NCBI GenBank assembly: GCA_023212725.1
Contig: JALBYF010000009.1
Location: 62,001 to 126,000 of the forward strand
DNA from: Tranzscheliella williamsii
Lineage: Eukaryota > Basidiomycota > Ustilaginomycetes > Ustilaginales > Ustilaginaceae
DNA length: 64,000 nt
Direction: 5' to 3'
In this document: piece by piece, positions 30,489 to 42,386 of the stretch
How positions within the stretch are numbered: the first letter of the stretch is position 1
Layout of the letters: the number at the start of each line of letters is the position of its first letter
Made by a program: the position numbers and the translations under genes
The notes under the pieces: generated by a model
What the model was told of the DNA's origin: nothing
What the model saw: only the letters and a program-made list of their open reading frames with translations
The model's database searches: none

Positions 30489-32273
30489 TCAGTCGATGGA
30501 GACGTCAGGGTGGGGAGGATGTGGCTGGACGGGGGGGGAGGATGGAGGGCTGGTAGATGGGGAGGGGGAGTTGATGGTTGCGGTGGAATCATCTGCGATG
30601 GAGTCGTCTGCGGGGGAGGGGTGGAGTGGCGGGTCTGTGTCGTCAGCGCGGTCGCGGCGGCGGTGTTCTAGCTCGGCGGGGTGGAGGACCTTTCCGCGGG
30701 GGGAGGAGGGGGTGTAGTGAGCGGCGAGCGCGGCGCGGCCGTGGGCGGCCATCTGGTCGACGAGGGCGCGACAGCGCGCATGCGCCGCTTCCCACTCGTC
30801 GTCGACGGTCTCGCCATTATCGCTGTCGGTTTCACCACTGCTGGTGCTGTCATCGGCGCCGTTGGCGGGGTCGGCGGAAAGCGAGGTGGCTTCGCGCAGC
30901 CGCCGCTTGAGGTCGCGGATTTCGCGCGCCTGCTTGAGCTTGCCCACCTCGAGCGCCGCATTGATGGCCAGCAAACTCCGGTTCGTGATCTCCAGGTCCA
31001 GCAGCTTGCGGTGCACGCGCGCCTCCTCTGCCTCTCCCCCCGCCCCAGCCCCCCTCGCCGCCTCGCCAGCCGCCAGAAGCATTGCGGGCTCGCGCAACCC
31101 GCTCCACGCTTCACCCGAAGCAAAGCTCCCCTCCTCCACACCTCCCGGCCCTGAGACCGGAGAGAGCGCCTCTGCCAAGTACATTCTACTGTCTTGCGCC
31201 TCACTTGCCGCGCTGCCGGTGGGTGGAGCGGCGGGAGTCAGCTCACGTTGAACTCCCGTCTGCATTCTCCTCTGGGAATGGGCCCTTACCGCCGGGGCAG
31301 GTGGAGACAGGGTAGCTGCCTGTCCCTTGGCAGCATGTGTGGGCAGACTCGCTTCGCGCGATGGTGCTGAGGGCGTGGAGGGCCTCTCACTCCTATCGAG
31401 GCGCTCCGACGTGGACTGGAAGCTCGATCGGGATGGCGGTTTTTGCGGCGATGGAAGGGTGGGCGACGGAGCGGTGAAGATCTGGCGGTATAGTTGAGGA
31501 ACAGACCCCGGCGGGTCTGTGGGCGACGGCGAACGGCTCAGGGACTGGTGCGGCGGCAAGGAAGAAAAGTCGCGCTCGCGCTGAGGCGAGACTGGTGGGG
31601 GGACAGGACTCGTAACGCCTGCACGGCGTGACCCGTTGGCCGCATTCGCCGCGGCCGCTTGCACAGTAGGTGTGCGGGGGGTGAGCGGCCGGGAGGAAGC
31701 GGAAGCGCTGAGCTGCGAGGCGGCGTGACCTGGTTTGCTATAGGCGGCGAAGGGATTAGCGGCCGACCAATCCACGCTCCCGTTCTGCGTCCGGACCTTG
31801 GGCGAGCGGATGGTGACGTAAGGGGAGCCAGCCATCGCGTCCGCTGGCCCCAGCTCAGACGACCTGATAGATGGACTGGAGGCTCCGACAGTGGATCTTG
31901 CGCGTGTATGCGCGACGGTGGCGGGCCGTAGGGACGGCGAAGCAGCAGCCACCCTCGAGCTGAAGGAAGTAGTACTGGCTGTGGACGCAAAGAAAGAAGT
32001 TCTCTGCATGGAAGGCGACATGGCTGGACTCGAAGAGACCGAGGATGGACTTGCAAATGCGGACATATCGACACGAGCCCTGCCGCCTGCGGTCGCCGGG
32101 CGCAGCGCGGTTGAAGTGGCCGAGTGGGACAATGCGGGCGAGGAAGCGCCATGTTGGGACCTGCCTACCTTGGGCCTGGCAGCAGGCGTCAAAGAGGCTG
32201 GCGAGTCGACGTGCACAGTTTCTATGCGACCCATCACCTTGCGTTTCGTGCTGGCGGGAGTGGGTTGCGACAT
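30489..32273 (-). CDS. Unrecognised Ser/Pro-rich protein with short conserved coiled coil
   Basis: Intronless, 594 aa. The ATG at 32273 (MSQPTPASTKRKVMGRIETV) is the first in frame. The first 420 residues are low-complexity Ser/Pro/Ala/Thr with many SP/TP sites, as in phosphoregulated cytoskeletal or cell-cycle proteins. The only well-ordered part is a predicted coiled coil near residues 435-490, ARVHRKLLDLEITNRSLLAI then NAALEVGKLKQAREIRDLKR. I associate the LDLEITNxSLLAIN pattern with a conserved segment in several fungal coiled-coil proteins but cannot name the family. The tail is acidic, then Pro-rich (SPSPSTSPPSSPPVQPHPPHP). It converges with the PX gene. Confidence 0.65.
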   Translation of the reverse strand: MSQPTPASTKRKVMGRIETVHVDSPASLTPAARPKVGRSQHGASSPALSHSATSTALRPATAGGRARVDMSAFASPSSVSSSPAMSPSMQRTSFFASTASTTSFSSRVAAASPSLRPATVAHTRARSTVGASSPSIRSSELGPADAMAGSPYVTIRSPKVRTQNGSVDWSAANPFAAYSKPGHAASQLSASASSRPLTPRTPTVQAAAANAANGSRRAGVTSPVPPPVSPQRERDFSSLPPHQSLSRSPSPTDPPGSVPQLYRQIFTAPSPTLPSPQKPPSRSSFQSTSERLDRSERPSTPSAPSREASLPTHAAKGQAATLSPPAPAVRAHSQRRMQTGVQRELTPAAPPTGSAASEAQDSRMYLAEALSPVSGPGGVEEGSFASGEAWSGLREPAMLLAAGEAARGAGAGGEAEEARVHRKLLDLEITNRSLLAINAALEVGKLKQAREIRDLKRRLREATSLSADPANGADDSTSSGETDSDNGETVDDEWEAAHARCRALVDQMAAHGRAALAAHYTPSSPRGKVLHPAELEHRRRDRADDTDPPLHPSPADDSIADDSTATINSPSPSTSPPSSPPVQPHPPHPDVSID

Positions 32274-32712
32274 GACCGACGCCAGCCTTTCCCCGTCCCA
32301 GAGGGAAGCGACAAGTCTGCGAGAAGGGTCGGGGCGGAGAAACGCGGGCGACAATCAAAGCGTTGGCATCGCCATCACGTCAAGGCTGCCGAGAATGTAC
32401 GGGCAAAGTCAACCGCCTGCGGCGCAAAGGAACGGAGAGGATTTGACTATCGGGAGCAGCAGGAACACGGCTGGTCCATCTGATGGAAGAGGGATAGATG
32501 GTCAGACTCATAACTTCCATGTCTCACTGTGACTTCTCGGATGCCCGCAACACGCACACACACTGACCGACGCTTTAACATTCAGCATCAACAGATGACG
32601 ATCTGACATGTTGAAGGACGTGTGCGTTTGCTTCGACGCGATCGTGAGGTGAGTGGGCGCAGTAAACCGACTCAGCTGGGATAGCATGCTGGAAGGGGTA
32701 GTTGCGCTCAGC
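32274..32712. other. Intergenic region between two minus-strand genes
   Basis: 439 bp: promoter side of the coiled-coil protein gene and 3' flank of MOG1. Nothing else recognised. Confidence 0.5.
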
Positions 32713-33445
32713 TCAGGCGAATAGGCTCCAGTCCTTGATGCGCAACGTAAGCGCTGCTCGGTCGAAGCATGATTTGGCGTCGATCTGCTGGGCATCTGAG
32801 CCGGCATGGGGGTGGTTGGTGGAGCTGGCGGGTTGATTGACACTCAAGACCAGATCAATATCCTTGCTCGGAAGACGCCAGAGTGCGAGATAGATTTGGA
32901 CGGACTCGTCCGGTTCGGACTGTTTGCCAAATTTCTTGATTGTCTGCGTCCCTGTCAGAACTGCAGGCACCGGTGTTTCCTCGGGAGAGGCTGTTCTCAA
33001 TAATGAGGGCGTATGTACTTCCTCGACGACGGAGTTGCTGGCCGAGTTGTCGTGCGCCAAGGAGGCAAAGTGAAACCTGCAAGAGCGGCAATGGCAGACG
33101 TATAGATGCCTACCATCAGTCTCAGAAGCACCGGCGACGATCGAGATGTTTGTAACCACTCACCTGACTGCTTTGTCAAGGTTGTCGGCGGCACCCTCGT
33201 CCGTAGCAAGTTGCAAGACCTCAACAATCAGACTGAGATCAGAGTCCTGGCGGAGAAGCACCTCCTGATTATCTGGCACCTGCCGAAAATCACTATGTTG
33301 GCGAGAAGAGCAAAGATCAACCCACTGCACGTACACCCTTGTAGCCGTTACTCGGTCTCCTGATACTGTACCTTGCGTCGATAAACCCAGCCGGCAGTTC
33401 TACTTCGATGGCGCCCCCGAACAGGGCTCGCTGCTGAGCAGACAT
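32713..33445 (-). CDS. MOG1: Ran-binding nuclear import factor Mog1, 3 exons
   Basis: Mog1 binds Ran/Gsp1 and helps release its nucleotide in nuclear transport. Minus-strand exons are 33445-33372, 33292-33164 and 33076-32713; introns are 79 bp (33371-33293, GTACAG...ATAG) and 87 bp (33163-33077, GTGAGT...GCAG). The spliced product is 188 aa. It begins MSAQQRALFGGAIEVELPAG and crosses the first junction as FIDA-S-DFRQVPDNQEV, the family hallmark. It crosses the second as KAV-R-FHFASLAHDNSASN. The C-terminus QIYLALWRLPSKDIDLVLSV...LTLRIKDWSLF also fits Mog1. The start context GTCGCCATGT is good. No single exon shows the whole domain, so the gene is easily missed. Confidence 0.93.
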
Positions 33446-33799
33446 GGCGACTGGCGCCGCGTTGGTGATGACGCTATGGGCCTAACCGGCGTTGGTATCT
33501 ATTGCTCGTCACTTCTGTCCTGCTAGTATTAACGGCTGGCTGAAAGCTTAAGGTTATGGCTTTGTGAGTTTATTCGGCCGTAGAACGCCTGGTTCTCGGA
33601 GGTGACGGTCAGCTAAGTTCTTCGTACGTAGTTGCAACTTGATTATTGCGCTGTGAGCTGTGCAGCCGTGATTTGCTTTTAGAGCATGGTTAGGCACCAA
33701 ATCAAGAAACACGACAGCACAAAATCAGCTCATTTTCAGCTGGAAGCGGCAGTACTCGTACGTTATGTTTGTATCCACATTTATCCGTTGGGCGGTGTC

Positions 33800-33819
33800 G
33801 TATTCAAGCAATTGAATAC
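33800..33819. repeat. Perfect 8-bp inverted repeat, 4-nt loop
   Basis: GTATTCAA-GCAA-TTGAATAC, about 410 bp upstream of the ERG6 ATG. It could be a dimeric transcription-factor site or chance. Confidence 0.7.
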
Positions 33820-34148
33820 CGGGTCAAAGCAACCGCCACCAAGCTAAGGGTCTCGCGGCGCCAACACCGCGAATCATCATGAATGCATCCAAGATCTTCC
33901 TAAATTGCAACTAAGGAAAGCAGGCGTGTGTGCATGAGATTCAATTGCAAGGCAGCATGTGCATCCAACTCACAATCTTCGCGCTTGGTGCCTGCACAGC
34001 GAAGATCCAACACGACCCACTCATCTTGCTCAAGCTTGCCTGTCTTCGAACCGGTACGCAGCATCCCATCTCGTCTTGGCACCCAACCCTCACTCGCTTT
34101 CCTCCATCTCGACCCAGCTCCTTTCTTACCCACTTCTGAAGACGTAAT

Positions 34149-34225
34149 GTAAGTAGAGTATTGGATCGGCAATAGGGTGGCGAAAGGAACGGTTGCTGAT
34201 CAGTCTCACTCCTTGCCATCTGCAG
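34149..34225 (+). other. ERG6: Probable 5' UTR intron of ERG6
   Basis: GTAAGT at 34149 and CTGCAG ending at 34225, one base before the ERG6 ATG, delimit 77 bp, the usual intron size here. GCTGAT about 30 bp before the acceptor could be the branch site. The acceptor/start arrangement (CAG-C-ATGG) suggests splicing places the start codon near the exon boundary. Confidence 0.6.
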
Positions 34226-34226
34226 C

Positions 34227-35680
34227 ATGGCTCCCACAGCTACCGACGGCCGCAACAACGATGGCATCGCCAACTATACCAAGTTCTGGCAGAAGGACTC
34301 CAAGGATGATTCGCAGACCGACATGGCCAACCGTCTCTCCGAATACACCTCGGTTGTCAATGGCTACTATGACGGTGCTACCGATCTCTACGAGTACGGA
34401 TGGGGCCAGAACTTCCATTTCGCTCGATACTACCCCGGAGAGGCCTTCATGCAGGCGATCGCCCGTCATGAGCACTACCTTGCTCACCAGATGAACCTCA
34501 AGCCCAAGATGCGAGTCCTCGATGTCGGCTGTGGTGTCGGTGGCCCCGCCCGCGAGATTGCTCGATTCGCTGACGTCAACATCGTTGGTGTCAACAACAA
34601 CGAGTACCAGGTCCAGCGAGCCCGAAAGTATACCGAGAAGGCTGGTCTTTCGGGTCAGGTCGAGTGTAAGTAGATTTGCTACCTATCTCGTTGCTCAGCT
34701 GCCGAGCTTGCTTTGCTTACCCAGACTGCCTTTCCATACCTGCAGTCGTCAAGGCTGATTTCATGAAGCTGGAGGAGCAGTTCGGCGAGAACAGCTTTGA
34801 CGCCATCTATGCTATCGAAGCCACCTGTCACGCTCCCAACTTTGAGGGCATCTACGGCCAGATTCAAAAGCTGCTCAAGCCCGGAGGAGTCGTAAGTACT
34901 TGACCAGCTTTCGTTTTTCGACGTTCCGATTCTAACTCACTGGACTACTCTCCCCTCCCTCTCTATCTCAGTTTGGCGTTTACGAATGGTGCATGACCGA
35001 CCAATGGGATCCCAGCAATGCCGAACACAAGCGAATTGCCCATGGCATCGAGGTTGGTGATGGAATTCCTGAGATGCGAAGCATCAAGGCCGCCCGCAAC
35101 GCACTCAAGACCGTCGGCTTCCAGATCGAACATGAAGAAGATCTTGCCGACCGCGGTGACCCCATCCCATGGTACTACCCCATCGCCGGTAGCCTGCACC
35201 AGTGTCAGACCTTCTGGGACTATTTCACCGTCATGCGGTAAGTGCCACAGACGCACGGCGCTACTTCTAGACGGGATTACTGACTAGAAAATGGTGTTTC
35301 CTGGCTTTTCACGTAGAATGACCAAAATCGGCCGAAACACAACGCAAATCGCCGTCAAGGCCCTCGAGACTGTCGGCCTTGTTCCCAAGGGCACACACGC
35401 TGTCGGGGACTCCCTGATCGTAGCCGCCGATGCTCTCGTTGCTGGTGGTCGGAGCAAGCTTTTCGTGAGTCGCGTGCCGCTGTCCACACAGCAACAGGTT
35501 CTCAATCTAACAGTGATTTGTCTCCTCGCCCCTTACCACTTGATAGACACCCATGATGGTGAGTACGAGCAAATTGTCGACGCATCGCTGCATGAGTACA
35601 AGCTGACAATCCTTTTTCTCTCGAAACGCCTTGACATCCTTTCTCGACAGCTCTTTATTGCACGCAAGCCGTCCAACTAA
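34227..35680 (+). CDS. ERG6: Sterol 24-C-methyltransferase Erg6, 6 exons
   Basis: Ergosterol biosynthesis enzyme that transfers a methyl group from S-adenosylmethionine to C-24 of the sterol side chain, at ER or lipid droplets. Exons: 34227-34665, 34746-34891, 34972-35237, 35317-35464, 35547-35558 and 35651-35680; introns are 79-92 bp. The product is 346 aa. Motifs are [18 protein letters not shown] (sterol binding), SAM motif [18 protein letters not shown] (97-114), IEATCHAPN and [18 protein letters not shown]. The fifth exon has only 12 nt and encodes TPMM; it completes the family ending [15 protein letters not shown]. Arginine is encoded mainly by CGA, unlike most neighbours, which suggests high expression. 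Confidence 0.95.
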
Positions 35681-35837
35681 GCGGTTGCAGCTTGTTCCTC
35701 AGGACTATTTCATGCCTACTCATCCATCATCAAACCTTCCCATGCATCTCACGCTCTTTTCCTCGCTGGTACCCATGCCGGGTTGTCTTTTTGATTTCAG
35801 GGATTCTACTGCTGTTCATAGCTTCCACACGAAAGAT

Positions 35838-36658
35838 CTATTCTGTCCGCTTCCACAGCTGGTATTCGTAGAGAGTGCCGTCCTCGTCGAAGATCATGCT
35901 GTCCGGGCGTACGGGCTGTGTGGGGCACGACGCGCCGAGATACTCTTTCATGCTCGCCAGTGGCAGCTGCGTCCACTCCTGTGTCGGCAGCGCACGGTCA
36001 GGGCCTGTTGCCGTGGGTTCTGTCGCTCCGATCGACGCAGCAGTCTTGGCGTCGTCGTCCCTCTGTTGCTGTGTCCGGAACTCGGGGAAGTAGGCGTCGC
36101 AGTCGAAGTGAGGCGAGAGGATGCGGGTCACGAGGAGCTGATCTACGGATGCGCCCGTTGCCGAATCGAGCCGGATCAGGTCGGAGTAGAGCTGTGCGCC
36201 TCCGATCACGAAGGCTCTGCAGATGGGGAGCGCGGCCTCGGGCTTGGCGAGGAAGTGCAGTGCCTGTTCCAGCGACGCGAACAAGCGGACGTCTTCCGAG
36301 TTGTGCTCGCTGTGGGGCGCGGGTGGCCGCGAGAGCGTACTGTCAGAGAGGGGGCAATGCGCGGTGCAACGGCGAGCAGAACTTACATGCCCAAGTCTGA
36401 TGCAGTCTGCGACGCACTGATGACAATGTTGAAGCGGCCCTTGAGCGGGCGGAACTTCGGGGGGATGCTCGCCCATGTCTTGCGCCCCATGATCACAGCG
36501 TTCCGTGCACCCTGCGCCCGCTCCCGCTCCGGCACATGGCTCGTCACATTGCGGAAGTACGCCATCTCGCCCTTCAGCTTCCACGGCAGCCCGCCCTCGC
36601 GGCCGATCCCGTTCCCCATTGTCATCGCCGCAATCATGGTAAGCTTGACCCGTGCCAT
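35838..36658 (-). CDS. DFR1: Dihydrofolate reductase, 2 exons
   Basis: Reduces dihydrofolate to tetrahydrofolate with NADPH for thymidylate and purine synthesis. Minus-strand exons are 36658-36387 and 36309-35838; the 77-bp intron (GTAAGT...CCACAG) joins SDLG-I-EHNSED. The product is 247 aa, longer than the usual 190-220 because of a loop near residues 180-205. Motifs are MIAAMTMGNGIGREGGLPWKLKGEMAYF (folate/NADPH site), NAVIMGRKTWASIP, GRFNIVIS and FVIGGAQLYSDLI. The ATG at 36658 has A at -3. It is divergent from the XPF gene with only 238 bp between start codons. Confidence 0.95.
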
Positions 36659-36896
36659 ACTGGGACTGGCGCAGTGCACTACCTCTTCAAAACCTTAGGT
36701 TTTGATAGTAGCAAGACCACCTCCAAGTCCCGGGCTCGTCACGATCACATTGGCGGAGGAATGTCGATTACAGAATGTCGGAACACGGACGGCGCACCTC
36801 CACACAGGGTCCCGCTATCATGATGCACTCCCTGCTGCGCTCGACTTGCTCACTCCTTGCCACCTGGAGCGCCAAACTGCTCGAGCGCCGGCCATC

Positions 36897-39800
36897 ATGT
36901 CGAGCTCGACAGACATCTTGAGGCGAGCCGCCCTGCTACCGTTTCACACCAAGATCGTCCAGTCCCTTATCCCTGGAAGCGAGGATTCTCCAGACGAGGG
37001 CGACGCGCTGGTCATCATCGCAAGGGGACTAGGTCTGCGTCGCATTGTCAGCACCATCCTCCGTATTTATGATGGACCCAAGAACCTCGTCATACTCGTC
37101 AATGCGACCAGCGAAGAGGAGAGTGGCATTGGAGAGGAGCTCACCACGCTCGGCGTGCGTAAGCCCGGCCTCCGCGCCATTCATCACGAGATGCCTGCAA
37201 AGCAGCGCTCCGAAATCTACCTCTCTGGCGGCATCATGAGCGTCACATCGCGCATTCTTGTGGTGGATATGCTGAGCAAGAGGATCCCCACCTCTCTGAT
37301 CACGGGGCTCATAGTTCTGCACGCTGAAAGGGTTACGCCGACGTCGGTAGAAGCATTCATTACCCGGATCTACCGCCAAGAGAACAAGGACGGTTTTCTC
37401 AAGGCATTTTCCGACCATCCCGAACACTTCACCATCGGCATTAGCCCCTTGCAGACCGTCTTGAGCCAGCTTCGCATCCGTAAAGTCGAGCTCTGGCCCC
37501 GCTTCCACCAGCAGACGAGCAAGGACCTCGGCCAGAGGAAGGCGGACGTCATCGAGCTTCACCAGCCGCTCAGCAGATCGATGCGCAATATTCAGACCGC
37601 AATCATCGAATGCTTGGACGCCTCCCTCTCGGAGCTCAAGCGCGGAAATGCCAATGTAAGCAGGCGGTGGGAGCTAACCCTCACAAAGCCGGTGCTGACT
37701 CTGCTTTGCTTGTTCTGACGGCACAGGTGGAGACGGAAGATTTCTCAATCGAGAACGCCATCTTCAGGGCCTTCGACGTCATGGTGCGACGCCAGCTGGA
37801 TCCAATATGGCACCGGGTCAGCCCAAAGACGAAACAGCTTGTGGGTGACTTGACCACACTCCGCAATCTCCTAAAGTAAGTACAGCCCGCGGCATTGTTG
37901 AAGTGGCACCGATGCTGACGATCCTGACGTTCTTTCGGTCTACCTCAGCTACCTCCTGACCTATGACGCTGTAACTTTCAACTCGTATCTCGAGACAATC
38001 CTGGCGACCAGCTCGACGACTGACAAAGGCACCGCTCGCCACAATCAGTCGGCCTGGCTTTTCATGGATGCTGCAAACATCATCTTTAACGAGGCGAAAA
38101 AGCGGGTCTACTTGTGGAATGATTCGAAATCCCTTCACAATGCTTCCAACGAAGCTGACCAGCATGCTGACGATGAGCAAGCTTTCCTCGAAGCCGAGTA
38201 TGGAAGGGGCGCAGCGCAGGGAAGCAGTAGCAGAATAAACGCAATGCCGCCCGAAGTGGAACCTGTGCTCGAGGAGAACCCCAAATGGCAACTGCTCCGC
38301 GAGGTTCTCGACGAGATCGAGCAGGAGATTCACTTCAATCAGAACGACACCAGTAAGTCGGCGTGGTCTGTGCTGTCAACGGCTTGGTAAAACTAATGCT
38401 CCGAGTCGGTCCTGCAGCTACCACGAGCAACACCATCCTGATCATGTGCAACACCGAGAGAACAGGCTTCCAGCTGCGGCAGATCCTGGCCTCGATGGAC
38501 GAATGTCCGCCCGAACAGCCGGGCCAGCGGCTCATGCAGCGTCTGCTGCAGTCCTACTTCTTTTGGAAAGGCGGCTTGGGCAAGCTCAGCTCGCAGTGGG
38601 GTGCCGGTCCGTTGCCACCAGACGTATCCAGCGCATCGAGTACGGCGAAGCCAGGGTCCGAGCAGCAGGGACCAGTCAGCGAAGCCTTGAAGCGGAAGGC
38701 AATATACCAGCAGCGCGGACAGCAGGCGGCCCTCAAGAGGCGGCGACAACGAGGGGCTGCCTCGTCATCCACGTCCTCCCGCTTTGCCCGCGCAACCGAT
38801 GCAACCGGCCGTGCAGCGCTCGAGGCCGAGGCTGCCCACGTTGCCACATAGTAAGCATGCGGGCTCGCCGCCTCGTTTCACTTCTGTATACTTACACCTA
38901 TGGAACCTTTCTCGTTCTGCTACAGTATCGACGCTGCTCAAGGCGGTAATGGCACCCGCGCCCCAGTGGAAAATTCTATTGACCCGGAGCAGGCTTCCGA
39001 CGAGATCGACGAAGTCGAGTTCGATGCCTTCTTCGGCATGTTGAGCATGGAGAATCTCGTGGTGATACGGTCGTATCGCGGCGACCAAGACGACAAAGTG
39101 CTGCAGGAGTTGCGGCCACGCTTCATTGTCATGTATGATCCCGACCCGGCCTTTGTACGAAGGGTAGAGGTTTTCCGGAGCACCAACCCGGGCGTGGGTG
39201 TGCGGGTCTACTTCCTCATCTATGCTGACTCTGTGGAAGAGCAGAGATACCTCAGCGCGCTGCGTCGCGAGAAGGAGTCGTTCGAGCGGCTGATTCGGGA
39301 AAAATCCAACATGGCGCTGCCCATGGGCGTCGACGGGCGGCCTGCCACGGAGGACCAGGACCTGCGTGCGCTGAGAACGATCAGCAGTCGTGTTGCGGGT
39401 GGGCAGCGCTCGGCGACCGCCGAGCCGCCTCGGATTATTGTCGATATGCGCGAGTTCCGCTCCAGCTTGCCGTCGATGCTGCACGCGGCGGACATCCAGG
39501 TGATCCCGTGCACGCTGCAGGTGGGCGACTACGTGTTGACGCCGACGACATGCGTGGAGCGGAAGAGTCTGAGCGACTTGATTCAGAGCTTCAGCTCGGG
39601 GCGGCTGTACACGCAGTGCGAGCTGATGTGCGTTCACTACCAGCACCCAATTTTGCTGATCGAGTTCGAGCAGGACAAGTCCTTTTCGCTGCGGTCTACA
39701 GTCGAAGCGCGGGCGGGCGGGCGCGCAGCGGCGGCGGAGATGGACGTGCAGGCCAAGCTGGTGCTTCTGACGGCGGCCTTCCCGCGCCTCCGCCTCATTT

Positions 39801-40171
39801 GGTCCAGCTCGCCGTTCGCGACCGCCGACATCTTCGCCGATCTGAAGCAGAATTTTGACGAGCCGGACGCGGCCAAGGTGGCGCTGGTTGGCATGGATCT
39901 CGACGCCGAGCGCGCGCCCGACCACGCCCCCACCGCCTGGCGCACCGCCAGCGAGCACGCCTTCAACCTCGCCCCCCAAGACCTCCTCCGGGCCCTCCCC
40001 GGCGTCAACACCAAGAACTACAGGTACATCATGAACCACGTCCGCGACCTCGCCGACCTCGCCGACATGACCCTCGACGAGCTCCGCCAGCTCGTCGGCG
40101 CAGAACCAGCCCGCCACCTCGCCCGCTTCCTCACCACCGACGCACACCAAACGCCCCGCCTCCTGCCCTAA
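36897..40171 (+). CDS. RAD1: XPF/Rad1-type structure-specific endonuclease, 5 exons
   Basis: Catalytic subunit of the XPF-ERCC1 nuclease that makes the 5' incision in nucleotide excision repair and trims recombination flaps. Exons: 36897-37655, 37727-37875, 37949-38352, 38418-38850 and 38926-40171; introns are 65-75 bp. The product is 996 aa. A disrupted helicase-like N-terminal half (ARGLGLRRIVSTIL, LIVLHAERV, WLFMDAANIIFNEAKKRVY) is followed by the ERCC4 nuclease domain: IIVDMREFRSSLP, GDYVLTPTTCVERKSLSDLI with E793-R794-K795, and HPILLIEFEQDKSF. A C-terminal helix-hairpin-helix region (LLRALPGVNTKNYRYIM...LRQLVG) should bind the ERCC1 partner. Frame is kept across every junction. Confidence 0.93.
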
Positions 40172-40467
40172 CCCCACCCCGCATCACCCCACTACCCACC
40201 CCTGCCCCCCGCGCACAGCTGCACCAACTCCCGCTTTACCACACCGCCCCACGCAAGCCTCATTCTGCAGCAGGCGCGCAAGGCCATGCCCTTTGCAATC
40301 ACTAGTCAGTCACAAAAGCATAAAATCCGAAATGGTGTCCGAGCGTAAGAGTTAAAGAGACGAGTGATTTGATTTCGAAAGGGTAAGTGTTTTATCTAGA
40401 TCGAAGGCCTCGACATGACTGTGAATGGGGTCATGTGAGGGGTGGCGATGCGGCGCAAGGAAGACAT

Positions 40468-42386
<1,919 letters not shown>

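Larger units (their letters stand above)
33446..34226. promoter_or_regulatory. Divergent intergenic region: MOG1 / ERG6 promoter
   Basis: 781 bp between the MOG1 start (minus) and ERG6 start (plus). It contains an 8-bp inverted repeat at 33800-33819 and a pyrimidine-rich leader before a probable 5' UTR intron of ERG6. No gene recognised. Confidence 0.5.
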
